DNA from: Nitrospirota bacterium
GTDB taxonomy: Bacteria; Nitrospirota; Leptospirillia; Leptospirillales; Leptospirillaceae
Assembly (NCBI GenBank): GCA_021801345.1
Contig: JAJYYA010000065.1
Coordinates: 1 to 64,000 of the forward strand
Length of the DNA: 64,000 nt
Direction: 5' to 3'
In this document: positions 1 through 7,736 of the stretch, in pieces
How positions within the stretch are numbered: position 1 is the stretch's first letter
Layout of the letters: every line of letters begins with the position of its first letter
Translations under genes and position numbers: made by a program
The notes under the pieces: model-generated
What the model was told of the DNA's origin: nothing
What the model saw: only the letters and a program-made list of their open reading frames with translations
Database searches by the model: none

Positions 1-1
1 C

Positions 2-490
2 GTCTCCCGGCCGGTGAGGGAGGCGGCGGGTGCGCCGTCTCTTGGGGCAAAACCGCCCGCGCCGGGAGTGGGGCGGGCCCCGAAAATCAGCCTGAAGCCT
101 TCCGTTTCCCAGGTCGAGATTGCCCGGATCGAGCCGTGGATGATGCCCGAGACGGCGGATATCTCGCACGACCTTCCCGCCTTTGGGGGAGAGTCGGTCT
201 CGCGGGGCGGGGGCTCGGGGGGATCTGTGCCGGGCGCGACGCCTGGGGCTTCGGTCTCGCCTGCTTCCGGATCGAAAATTGTCCCCCCGGTCCCGGTCGC
301 TTCCTCTCAAGGGAGTGCCGTCTCCCGGCCGGTGAGGGAGGCGGCGGTTGCGCCGGCGCTTGGGGCAAAAACGTCCGCGCCGGGAGTGGGTCGGGCCCCC
401 AAAATCAGTCCGAAGCCTTCCGTTTCCCAGGTCGAGATTCCCCGGATCGAGCCGTGGATGACGCCAGAGCCACAGCCATTCTATCATTAG
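2..490 (+). CDS. C-terminal part of a Pro/Ala-rich repeat protein (5' end outside window)
   Basis: The reading frame is open from the first bases of the window, so this is the tail of a longer gene. It ends at TAG 488-490. The visible 162 residues are low-complexity (Pro, Ala, Gly, Ser) and contain two copies of a block of about 45 residues, each beginning SRPVREAA and ending RIEPWM, set 106 codons apart. Between them is a Gly/Ser/Pro linker. No known domain is recognisable. The repeat and composition suggest a flexible linker or a surface-exposed region. The function is unknown. Confidence 0.55.
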   Translation, partial: VSRPVREAAGAPSLGAKPPAPGVGRAPKISLKPSVSQVEIARIEPWMMPETADISHDLPAFGGESVSRGGGSGGSVPGATPGASVSPASGSKIVPPVPVASSQGSAVSRPVREAAVAPALGAKTSAPGVGRAPKISPKPSVSQVEIPRIEPWMTPEPQPFYH

Positions 491-640
491 AGTCGGCCGC
501 TCCCTTCCGACCCCTTTTTCGCCGGTACGGTTTTGTCTTCTCCCCAAAAATAGGCCTGACGGCCCCGGACATTCCTGTGCCGTCATTTTCCGAAAGTCCC
601 CCAGCGGGTCTTTGACTTGTAAAGAAGCATGCGTGCGAGT

Positions 641-2854
641 TCAGGAGGGGGGCGTCTTTTCGGGAAACGGGGAGAAGACCTTCCACCCGTCCTTCCCCGA
701 CTTCTTGACGGCATACATCGCGTGGTCGGCGTTGATCACGAGCTGGTCGACCTCCGACTTGTCCCGGGGGAAGACCGTGACTCCAAGGCATCCCGAGATG
801 TGAACGGAGGCGCCCTCCACGTCCCGGATCCCCCGGATGCCCTCGAGGATGCGCGACAGGGTGGCGTCGAGTCCGAGAATAACGGCTGGATGGGAGGTGT
901 CCGTCGGATCCCCGGGGGAGAGCTCTGAGAGGATGATCCCGAACTCGTCTCCTCCGAGACGGGCCACGGTATCGGAGTCGCGGAGAAGGCCCTTGATAAG
1001 GTCTGAGACGGCGATCAAAATCCTGTCTCCGGCCTTGTGTCCCAGCCGGTCGTTGACCTCCTTGAATCCGTCCAAGTCCAGAATGCCCACGGCAAAGGCC
1101 ATGCCGTAGCGGAGCGCTCCCCTTCGCGCATGGTCGAGCCTGTCGTAAAAGAGCCTTCGGTTGGGAAGGCCCGTCAGGGGATCGTGAAGCGAGAGAAAGA
1201 GCGCTTTCTCCTCCTGGGATCTTCTCTCCCGTTCCCGGTCGTAGTTGTCCAGGGCAAAGGAGAGATTCCGGGAGACCTCGTCGAGAAGGTCCGAGATCTC
1301 CGGATTGAAAAAGCCGATCTGACGCGAGACGACGGCGATGACGCCGATGAGTCTTCCCCCCCGTTCGACCGGAAACATTGCCGCGGAGCGGATCCCGTAC
1401 CTCTTGAAAATGGGCTTCAGGGGATTGTCCGGGATCTCGTTCATATAGTCGTTGACGACGAGGCCTTTTTTTTCCTGGAAGATGCGCTGGCTCATATTGG
1501 CGGGAGCGGCCCCTCCCGGAGGGGGGAGGGCCGGAATGCGAAGAGCCGGGACCCACTCGGATTCGGGGCCGGTAAAATGATTCCAGACGAGAAGGCCCGT
1601 CTTCTGATCGATCTCGCCTATGGCGACGATGCTGGTCTGCTCGCTCTCGTGGAGGATCTCGCAGGTCTTTTTGAAGAGCTCTTCGGGAGGCGGAACATTG
1701 GCCACGAGCCGGTTGATTCGCGACAGGGCCCGATAGTAGTTCTTCAAGGTGAAAATGGTCTGTTCGTTCTTTTTCTGCTCAATTTTCCGGTCATAGTTGT
1801 CCACCGAAAAGGAGATGTTCCGGCTCATCTCCCCCAGCAACTGGTCCATCTCCCGTCCGAAAAAGCCCGAATACTGGGAAAACGAAATCAGAACCCCGAT
1901 GGGTTTCCCCGAGCGGTAAAGGGGGTAGACTGCGGCGGAGCGAATGTTCTGCTCTTCGAACTTCCCGCGCAAGGTCTGGCCGACCGGATGGTGAAGGTAG
2001 TCGTTCAAGATCATGGGCTTTCCGGTTCGGAGAACCGTTCCGGTCATCGTCTGCCCCTCCGGCTTGTCGGATCTGACGGTCAGGCTGATGGAGTAGACCC
2101 ATTCCGTGGGAAGGCCCGCAAAGGCGGTCCAGACGATTTCGTCGGTCTTTGTGTCGACGATGCCGATGACCGCTCCCTTCGGGTCTCCCCGCGCGTAGAG
2201 GGTGTCGCAGACCTTCTGGAAAAGCGACTGGGGGGAGGGGATATGGACGAGAAACTCGTTGACCTCTCCCAGAGCCCGGTAGTAGTTCTTGATGGTGAGG
2301 AGCGTTTCCTCGTGGAGGGTCTGCGCCATTCTCCGGTCGATGTTGTCGAGGCCGAATGAGAGGGAGATGACCATGCCCTTGAGAAGGTCGACGTATTCGG
2401 GAGTAAAGAAGTCCTGGGAGGCGGAGTGAACCGAGAGGCATCCGTGGACGTTGCCGGACCGGTAAAAGGGAAAGACGGCCGACGCCCCGGTTCCCATGTC
2501 GGAGAGGATCGTGCGCCAGATCTGCATCTCGGGAAGATCGAGGAGCCTGTTTTCGACGATGGGGCTCGAGGCGCGGAAAGCCCGTCCGAAGATGCCGCAC
2601 CCCTCCAGCCGGTTTTCGTTCACGGATATTTTGGCGTCGAAGAGAGCGTCCCGATGCTTGCCGCGGGCGCTTTTTACCTGGACCCAGCCCTCCCGGTCAG
2701 GGACTCCCACCATGGCATGGCTCATCCCGCATTCGTCCACGGCGATGCGGCAGATGCCCTCGTAGAGTGTCTCTTCGTCGGGCAATGAGGCGACGAGGCG
2801 GTTGAGGTTCGCCAAGGCTTTTGTCATCTGTTTCAGCTGGTCGTTCGGGTCCAC
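641..2854 (-). CDS. diguanylate cyclase with three GAF domains and C-terminal GGDEF
   Basis: This 737-aa protein would make c-di-GMP from GTP. The GGDEF motif sits at about residue 634 (RLGGDEF). An RxxD product-inhibition site (RDSD) lies five residues before it, so feedback inhibition is expected. The N-terminal part holds three homologous GAF units of about 180 residues. The second and third open with closely similar NYYRAL..(I/V)N segments; the first opens with a related LNRLVASLP. There is no signal peptide or membrane segment, so the enzyme is probably cytoplasmic and senses a small ligand or redox state through GAF. The start is GTG at 2854 with GGAG upstream. The GGDEF identity is certain; the signal is unknown. 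Confidence 0.9.
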   Translation of the reverse strand: MDPNDQLKQMTKALANLNRLVASLPDEETLYEGICRIAVDECGMSHAMVGVPDREGWVQVKSARGKHRDALFDAKISVNENRLEGCGIFGRAFRASSPIVENRLLDLPEMQIWRTILSDMGTGASAVFPFYRSGNVHGCLSVHSASQDFFTPEYVDLLKGMVISLSFGLDNIDRRMAQTLHEETLLTIKNYYRALGEVNEFLVHIPSPQSLFQKVCDTLYARGDPKGAVIGIVDTKTDEIVWTAFAGLPTEWVYSISLTVRSDKPEGQTMTGTVLRTGKPMILNDYLHHPVGQTLRGKFEEQNIRSAAVYPLYRSGKPIGVLISFSQYSGFFGREMDQLLGEMSRNISFSVDNYDRKIEQKKNEQTIFTLKNYYRALSRINRLVANVPPPEELFKKTCEILHESEQTSIVAIGEIDQKTGLLVWNHFTGPESEWVPALRIPALPPPGGAAPANMSQRIFQEKKGLVVNDYMNEIPDNPLKPIFKRYGIRSAAMFPVERGGRLIGVIAVVSRQIGFFNPEISDLLDEVSRNLSFALDNYDRERERRSQEEKALFLSLHDPLTGLPNRRLFYDRLDHARRGALRYGMAFAVGILDLDGFKEVNDRLGHKAGDRILIAVSDLIKGLLRDSDTVARLGGDEFGIILSELSPGDPTDTSHPAVILGLDATLSRILEGIRGIRDVEGASVHISGCLGVTVFPRDKSEVDQLVINADHAMYAVKKSGKDGWKVFSPFPEKTPPS

Positions 2855-3167
2855 TGTCCGGGGCTCCGGGAAAGATGCGGAAGGTTGCTCAACGATGTTG
2901 ACGTAACCGGTCTTTTTTTCGCTATTTTACCATTGTCGAAAGAGAAAAAGACAGTGGACATCAGTTTGCTGTAATATGAAGAATCGGCTTGACCAGGGTG
3001 AGTGCCGACGGGAAGGATGGAGAGAGACGAGGGATTCTTTCATCGTGCGACAGGACAGGCGGAGCGAACTGCGGTCGAACACTTGACGTCAAGAAATAAG
3101 TCTCATGGTTCGTGTTTTTTTCTTGTTTAACCTCGGTTGACAACCCCCTGTAAGGAGGGAAATGAAA
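2855..3167. other. intergenic region without a supported gene
   Basis: These 313 bases separate the diguanylate cyclase from the broken NYN gene. I see no convincing coding sequence or RNA. Base composition drops towards AT at about 2915-2940 and 3105-3130. A minus-strand TAAAAT at about 2930 could be a -10 element for the cyclase, but I found no good -35 partner. Confidence 0.4.
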
Positions 3168-3989
3168 TTACCAGGTATTGGGCTTATGGAGAGAGGTCCC
3201 TGGAATCGGGTTGGGGAGTTGAGAGGAAGCAAGAACATCCTTTCGGATTTTTTTTGTAAAATCTGCCTGATTCATGAGTTCTTTGGAGGGATGCCCCCCA
3301 TCATTGGGACAAATGAGTCCGATCAGTTTTCTGTGATGTTGTCTCACCAATCGCATCGCTTCGGCAAGATCGCTGTCATTTGAAATGACGACAGCACATT
3401 CATATGCGTCAAGCCATGCATCATGCAGAAGGTGGACGGCCAAATTGACATCCGATCCTTTTTCTTCTGTTTTGATGACTTGGACTTTTCTTGTGGTTTT
3501 TGTAGGATTGGCCAATGGAGCCCAAACCGAATGGGAAAGGAAATGACCGTAAATCACTTCAATCTCAGGGATGCACTGTTTAAGTGCCCGAATATAAGTC
3601 TGCTGGCGAATGGGCTGATTAGCGAAATATACCGTCCCGGCCGGGCGCGGTAAAGAAACAACGCTGCGGGCTCCAATCTGGGATACGCTTTTTACTTTTC
3701 CAGCCCCTCACACCGCCCCGAGCGGGCCGATTGAAGGGGGGACCAAAACGGGGAAAAGGGGGGAAAATCGCCCCCAAAAAACCTTTTCCCCACAACCGCT
3801 TGCGCGTTGTTTCTTGAGAGGATCGATCTTTCCGGATACCCGGGCCGTGAAATATTTGATTTTAACAATGTCGTGATGGGGGGCGAGAATCTTTTGACAG
3901 ACAACCTTGAGATCAAGCCATTTGTGGGGAGTTCTTTTGAGGGCGCTGTAATAGAGATTGAACCCATCGATATAGAGGAAGGTTTTCAT
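3168..3989 (-). pseudogene. broken NYN-domain (LabA/DUF88-like, PIN-fold) ribonuclease gene
   Basis: The N-terminal piece starts at ATG 3989 (GAGG just upstream) and reads MKTFLYIDGFNLYYSALK, the typical first strand and acidic residue of NYN nucleases, up to DPLKKQR near 3804. The C-terminal piece, from RQQTYIRALK near 3608 to the stop at 3168, carries the later NYN core (YGHFLSHS, VVISNDSDLAEAMRLV) with the conserved Asp residues. The two pieces are in the same frame. They are separated by about 195 bases of non-homologous sequence holding an in-frame TGA at 3708-3710. The simplest reading is an insertion or rearrangement that destroyed a gene of about 210 codons. A readthrough or programmed product is less likely. 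Confidence 0.75.
3653..3815. repeat. 163-bp segment bounded by a perfect 12-bp inverted repeat inside the NYN gene
   Basis: AAGAAACAACGC at 3653-3664 recurs as its exact reverse complement at 3804-3815. The right copy is coding sequence of the NYN gene (codons LKKQR). The DNA between is G- and C-tract-rich and unlike the NYN gene. It carries the in-frame stop. This could be a small insertion with terminal inverted repeats, or an inversion between the two copies. I cannot tell which from one genome. Confidence 0.5.
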
Positions 3990-3998
3990 TGAGCCTCA

Positions 3999-4027
3999 CA
4001 AAAAACAGGGGGCACCGAAGTGCCCCC
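3999..4027 (-). terminator. strong hairpin plus U-run just upstream of the NYN gene (terminator or attenuator)
   Basis: On the minus strand a perfect 8-bp stem (GGGGGCAC/GTGCCCCC, 4008-4015 with 4020-4027) with a four-base TTCG loop is followed by TGTTTTTT. This is an intrinsic terminator reading leftward, yet it lies only about 10 bases before the NYN start. A minus-strand TTGACA sits at 4091-4096. The hairpin may therefore attenuate the leader of the NYN gene or end a short leader RNA. Confidence 0.6.
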
Positions 4028-4175
4028 GCACCCTGGGTCGAAACCACAGGGGGTATCTTGAAAGAAAGCTTACACTTTGAAATGGCACAATGTCAAATTG
4101 TAATTTGAATTAAAACTTATGTGGATCATAATTTAAGGAAAAAAATGGGTAGAACGGAAAAAAGGAAGGAAGTCG

Positions 4176-5783
4176 ATGCCGGCGATTCCGACCCGTGAAT
4201 GGGTCCTGACGGAGGAACAGGAAACGATTCTCTCGCTGGCCGACAAGGGCGGCGACCTGGTGATCATGGCCCTGGCGGGAACGGGAAAGACGACGACGGT
4301 CGGACTTGTCGCAAAAAGTCTCGGCCGCCGCTCGAAAAAAGGGCTTTATCTCGCCTACAACGCCGAGATGAAGAGGACGGCCGTCGAATGGGGCTTCCCC
4401 GCCGAATGCTCGACAATCCATGGCTTGGCCTACCGGAAGGTCGTGGGAACGGGCCCGGACGCCCTTTTCCGACCCTCCCGGATTTTTAACGGCTCTCTTC
4501 CGGGACGAATGATTGCCGAGGCCCTCGGCTTTCGGAGTGTCGGGTTTGCCGGACGGGTCATCATGCCTCCGGGAGTCGGCGCCCTGAGTCTCGCCACCGT
4601 CCGGAACTCCTGCTATTCCGACAGCCGTGAACTCTCCCTCTCCCATGTCTCTCTCGGCGATTACGGGAAGCTTCTCCGGGGAGGCGTGGAGAAGCTCCAA
4701 ATGCAAAAGGCCAAAGACCTGGCGAAGGGCGACTCCCAGGCGGCGGCCTCGTGCGACAACAGGATCGCCGAGTATTTCGAGGCGGGGGAGTCCCTGCGGA
4801 AGGAAGTTCTCGGCAATGCAAAAATCCTGTGGAACGAGATGAACAAGCCGCCCGGGGAAGGGAAACTTCCGATCACGCACGACATCTACCTCAAGCGATA
4901 CGTCGAAGGGGTGGCCGAGGGGAAGTTCTCCCTACCTTCCGTCGATTTCGTCATCCTCGACGAGGCCCAGGACTCGAACTCCCTCACACTGAAGCTTTTA
5001 AACGCCTTCAGAAACAACGGGGCTCAGTCCATCGTTGTCGGGGACCACTACCAGCAGATCTACGAGTGGCGCGGCACGGAAAACAGCATGAAGAAGATCC
5101 TGGAATCCCCGGGCGTCTCTTCGGCCACACTGAGCCAAAGCTTCCGGTTCGGAGAGGAGATCGCGACATTTGTCAACGCCTATATGACACGTTATCTGAA
5201 CGAAAGCTTCCGGATCCGGGGAAACCCGACCATCGGAAGCCGGGTGGGGGAGACCTCCCGTCCCGACGCGATCGTCTGCCGGACGAACGCCGGATGTCTC
5301 GCGGCTCTCTATCGGGAGAAGGAATCAAGACGGCGGGTCTACGTTCCGAAAGGAAAAGAGATCGCCCGGATGATCGAGGATATCGAAGCCCTCCGGGAAA
5401 AACGGCGCCCCAAAACGAGCGCCTTCCAGGTGTTCCGGAACTACGAGGAATTGGAGGAGTTTTCCGAAACGGAGGAGGGGAAACAGATCTCCATGCTCAT
5501 CAAGATGATCGATAAAAACGAAGCCGAAAACCTTCAGGGAACCCTCGCGCGGGCCGGAGAATGCAGAGTTGGCCCGGGAGTCGTGACGATCACGACAGGC
5601 CACGGAAGCAAGGGGCTGGAGTGGAACAAGGTGTCCTTGTGGGAGGACTTTCCCTCCGAAGACGCTCTTTCGAAAAACGAAGAGGAACAGAGGCTGGGGT
5701 ATGTCGTCCTGACCCGGGCGAAACATCTCCTGGACCCGTTCTCGTGGAGCCTCTTTTCGGAGACCGTCGACGTCGGGATCTAA
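4176..5783 (+). CDS. UvrD/Rep-like superfamily 1 helicase
   Basis: The 535-aa protein carries the SF1A helicase motifs in order: Walker A AGTGKTTT (about residue 35), Walker B LDEAQD (about 263) followed by GDHYQQIYEWRG (motif III), FRFGEE (motif IV region), TTGHGSKGLEW (motif V) and LGYVVLTRAK (motif VI). It is shorter than UvrD/Rep (about 700 aa) and nearer to compact FBH1- or phage-type helicases. It should unwind DNA 3'-5' using ATP. The ATG is preceded by AAGGAAGGAAG. No nuclease domain is visible. It stands alone between a broken NYN gene and a toxin-antitoxin pair, with AT-rich flanks, which suggests accessory DNA. Confidence 0.85.
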   Translation: MPAIPTREWVLTEEQETILSLADKGGDLVIMALAGTGKTTTVGLVAKSLGRRSKKGLYLAYNAEMKRTAVEWGFPAECSTIHGLAYRKVVGTGPDALFRPSRIFNGSLPGRMIAEALGFRSVGFAGRVIMPPGVGALSLATVRNSCYSDSRELSLSHVSLGDYGKLLRGGVEKLQMQKAKDLAKGDSQAAASCDNRIAEYFEAGESLRKEVLGNAKILWNEMNKPPGEGKLPITHDIYLKRYVEGVAEGKFSLPSVDFVILDEAQDSNSLTLKLLNAFRNNGAQSIVVGDHYQQIYEWRGTENSMKKILESPGVSSATLSQSFRFGEEIATFVNAYMTRYLNESFRIRGNPTIGSRVGETSRPDAIVCRTNAGCLAALYREKESRRRVYVPKGKEIARMIEDIEALREKRRPKTSAFQVFRNYEELEEFSETEEGKQISMLIKMIDKNEAENLQGTLARAGECRVGPGVVTITTGHGSKGLEWNKVSLWEDFPSEDALSKNEEEQRLGYVVLTRAKHLLDPFSWSLFSETVDVGI

Positions 5784-5942
5784 GCCGCATCAATTCCAAA
5801 TTTAGCTCCCACAGGCTCTCTCTGAAAATATTTTTTCAGGAAGCCCCACCCAGAGATATTTTCTGACTATTTCATTAATATCATTTGTTTGCAGTAGTTT
5901 ATGCGACTGGACATCGGATCCTGCTTCTGATATCCTGTCGGC

Positions 5943-6068
5943 ATGTCAAATTCCAAACCCCAAAAGTCCCGCTCCGGCCGGGGCACCAATAAGGGTCGCT
6001 CGTCGAAGGGAGACTTGTCCTCGTTTCGCGATGTCGTCAGTCGTCTGCTTGCAGAACGCAAAAAATGA
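5943..6068 (+). CDS. small basic protein, 41 aa, unknown
   Basis: An ATG at 5943 opens 41 codons rich in Lys, Arg and Ser (start MSNSKPQKSRSGRG, end VVSRLLAERKK). The C-terminal third could form an amphipathic helix. There is no clear ribosome-binding site. It lies alone between the helicase and the TumA-like gene. The skewed basic composition resembles a small nucleic-acid-binding protein, but this is weak and the ORF may not be real. Confidence 0.3.
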   Translation: MSNSKPQKSRSGRGTNKGRSSKGDLSSFRDVVSRLLAERKK

Positions 6069-6167
6069 CCTCTCCACATTCTTTTCGAACCGTCCTCAGG
6101 GGAAATCGACCAGCCGAGTCAAACGCCTCTTCAGAAGGCTTGAGTGTCACAAAGGTCAGCTTAGCCT

Positions 6168-6545
6168 TTACGCCAGTTCAAGCCGATCATTTTGAGAGAA
6201 TGGGTCAATGTTGATCCGGAGAGAATGAACGGATGCCGTTGGGATTTTGCGGCGTTCTACGCTCTTGAGCCGCACGAAACCGATGGCTTCCAGCTTTCCA
6301 AGTGTGCGTGTGAGGTTCGACTGTGCTCTGCCTGTCAGCTTGGCCAGTTCTGCGATCGATTGCGGTTTCTTGTCACGAATGACGGCTAGGAGCTCCCGGT
6401 TTTGCGGCGTCAAAAGACGCAACAACACTTCGATAGAATCGACGCTCATGACGTCGGCATCCTTCGGCGCTTCCTTTTTCCCGCGGGCAACCATCTTCAT
6501 CTCTTCACGCAGAGCCGCGTGCCCCTGGATTTTGACGCGCTTCAT
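6168..6545 (-). CDS. HTH antitoxin / transcriptional repressor, TumA-like
   Basis: The 125-aa protein has a MarR/ArsR-type winged helix in its second half: LLTPQNRELLAVIRDKKP, then IAELAKLTGRAQSNLTRTLG as the recognition region and the GFVRLKS wing. This layout is that of the HVO_A0114-type DNA-binding antitoxins found next to DUF6516 (TumE) toxins. It overlaps the toxin gene upstream by four bases (ATGA), so the two are translationally coupled. In such systems the antitoxin usually represses its own promoter, which should lie upstream of 6865. The HTH is clear; the antitoxin role follows from the neighbour. Confidence 0.7.
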   Translation of the reverse strand: MKRVKIQGHAALREEMKMVARGKKEAPKDADVMSVDSIEVLLRLLTPQNRELLAVIRDKKPQSIAELAKLTGRAQSNLTRTLGKLEAIGFVRLKSVERRKIPTASVHSLRINIDPFSQNDRLELA

Positions 6546-6865
6546 GGTCTGCCTCCTTCTTTTGTTTCGACGGTTTGAAATGAAATTCCGTGCTCAGTTA
6601 GCACACGTTCGACTTCATTAAAAAAATCATCAATCAATGTTTCGGCATCCTTGAAGTAGTAAGGACGACCTTCGTCTGCTTCCGTTCTGTGCCAGTGATC
6701 CACCGCCTTTGGCTGGTTCTTGAAGCGTGACCCCTTAGCCGGAACAGCATGTGCGTTGTCAAAGCCGATCAGCCTACTGTTATCTGGGCTGTGCAGGGTA
6801 AACGAATAGCTTAGTCCGTGAGGCCGCTCTTCGCTTTCTTCCGTCTTTGTTATCTCGAATTTCAA
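6542..6865 (-). CDS. TumE-like toxin (DUF6516 family)
   Basis: This 107-aa protein shows the pattern I associate with DUF6516/TumE: a beta-rich start with YSFTLHS, then RLIGFDNAHAVP, a basic segment, HWHR, and a C-terminal helix ending in FFNEVERVLTEHG. It is the first gene of a two-gene unit with the HTH partner, matching the toxin-first order of TumE/TumA modules. Family members are thought to act on RNA, but I see no catalytic residues I could name. Family recognition is from memory of motifs and should be confirmed by profile search. Confidence 0.6.
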   Translation of the reverse strand: MKFEITKTEESEERPHGLSYSFTLHSPDNSRLIGFDNAHAVPAKGSRFKNQPKAVDHWHRTEADEGRPYYFKDAETLIDDFFNEVERVLTEHGISFQTVETKEGGRP

Positions 6866-7296
6866 CTAGAAGCCCCTTTCGTAACGATGGATGCGACCGT
6901 TGAAAAACAGCAGGAATTCCAGCGTATGTTCAGGGTCTTTTTTTATCATATCCTATCCTCACAAGATAAGTATGGACCCAATTTGTCTGCGGAGTCAATG
7001 CAAGTCTGACGATTGATTAACTTTGCGACCATAATTGGTTAATAGAACCCGGAAGAAAGCCAAATCCTACCGCCTTCCGAAAGAGGTTTTGAGCGAGATC
7101 TGTTCAGGTGAAGAGATCTCCCAATCTCCGACCACCAAGCCCCTGTCGCGCAGGAGAAGCTTTTCTTTGACCACAACCCTTCCCTGTATCGTGATCTGTA
7201 GGTGTTCAAGCGAAAGCGAGGGAGTGATGAGTGTTTTTTTGTGACGACCACGAATTTTATATGAGGGGGGATGATTCGGTAACTACTGATGAAATA
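6866..7296. other. gene-poor stretch between the TA pair and tRNA-Ala, with a possible ORF remnant
   Basis: About 430 bases have no confident gene. On the minus strand an open frame from about 7280 to a TAG at 7067-7069 reads like a decayed C-terminus (for example ITIQGRVVVKEKLLLRDRG and VVGDWEISSPEQISLKTS). It has no start codon and no ribosome-binding site. It begins directly at the 3' side of the tRNA gene, a usual place for integrated elements, so it may be a scar of one. No direct repeat of the tRNA end was found nearby. Confidence 0.3.
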
Positions 7297-7372
7297 TGGT
7301 GGAGCTGACGGGGGTCGAACCCGTGACCTCAAGACTGCCAGTCTTGCGCGCTCCCAACTGCGCCACAGCCCC
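7297..7372 (-). tRNA. tRNA-Ala (anticodon GGC)
   Basis: A 76-base cloverleaf on the minus strand. The acceptor stem GGGGCTG pairs with CAGCTCC and contains the G3:U70 wobble pair that identifies alanine tRNAs. The anticodon loop CTGGCAG gives GGC. The T arm has GTTCGAC, and CCA is encoded at the 3' end. All stems pair well. Confidence 0.95.
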
Positions 7373-7405
7373 ACGAGGGAAGGATGCCGGCGAACCGGTC
7401 AGAGA

Positions 7406-7434
7406 ATCCTAGCAAAAGATCGTGTTCATTTCAA
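7406..7434 (-). promoter_or_regulatory. sigma70-type promoter of tRNA-Ala
   Basis: On the minus strand TTGAAA (7434-7429) and TAGGAT (7411-7406) are separated by 17 bases, about 34 bases before the tRNA 5' end. Confidence 0.6.
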
Positions 7435-7558
7435 GGGGGCCAAAAATCCTCATTGTCCGGGATCAGGCGAGTTTTCCCGTGTGCGGGAACCCCTTCCGTT
7501 TCGGAGGGTAAGGAGGTCTGTCTTTTCAAACCCTTTTCGGACAAGAAAAAAAATAGTG

Positions 7559-7587
7559 TTGACACCGGGGGGTGTCCGCGTTAACAT
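7559..7587 (+). promoter_or_regulatory. sigma70-type promoter of the metK cluster
   Basis: A perfect -35 TTGACA (7559-7564), a 17-base spacer and a -10 TAACAT (7582-7587). Transcription would begin near 7594, exactly at the 5' edge of the riboswitch-like leader. This supports both calls. Confidence 0.75.
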
Positions 7588-7592
7588 GAACC

Positions 7593-7669
7593 TAATCGAA
7601 GCGGTGGAGTGATTTGAGACGATTGCAACCACCTTAAAAAAAAGTGCTAAAAGTCCAGGATCCGCGACT
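7593..7669 (+). promoter_or_regulatory. SAM-riboswitch-like leader (S-box clan) upstream of metK
   Basis: The leader has the ordered core elements of the SAM-I/S-box clan: GGTGGAGTGA (about 7603), GCAACCAC (about 7625), an A-rich loop, then GTGCTAA and a TCC that can pair with the GGA of the first element. CAC/GTG forms the short P3-like helix, and TCG..CGG near 7596 can pair with CCGCGA near 7662 as P1. The kink-turn arm is shorter than in classical SAM-I, closer to SAM-I/IV variants. Its position between a strong promoter and a terminator before SAM synthetase fits feedback by SAM. A covariance-model search was not possible here. Confidence 0.65.
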
Positions 7670-7677
7670 TTATCGGT

Positions 7678-7712
7678 AAACCCTGTGCTTAATTGGCACC
7701 GGGTTTTTTTTT
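7678..7712 (+). terminator. intrinsic terminator, probable expression platform of the leader
   Basis: AAACCC(TG)TGC...GGCA(CC)GGGTTT forms a stem with one mismatch and an AATT-containing loop, followed by nine T residues. It lies between the SAM-binding core and metK, as expected for transcription-attenuation control. Confidence 0.7.
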
Positions 7713-7736
7713 GTCTTCAATCCATGGAGGGTTTTG

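Noticed and set aside
3162-3383. A plus-strand 73-codon ORF with a good AAGGAGG and a TTGACA upstream
   Set aside because: It is antisense to the NYN C-terminal half, which has clear homology features, and its protein looks random.
6065-6214. A 49-codon plus-strand ORF overlapping the 41-aa small gene by ATGA
   Set aside because: It has no ribosome-binding site or recognisable motif and runs into the end of the TumA-like gene on the other strand. The ATGA overlap alone is weak support.
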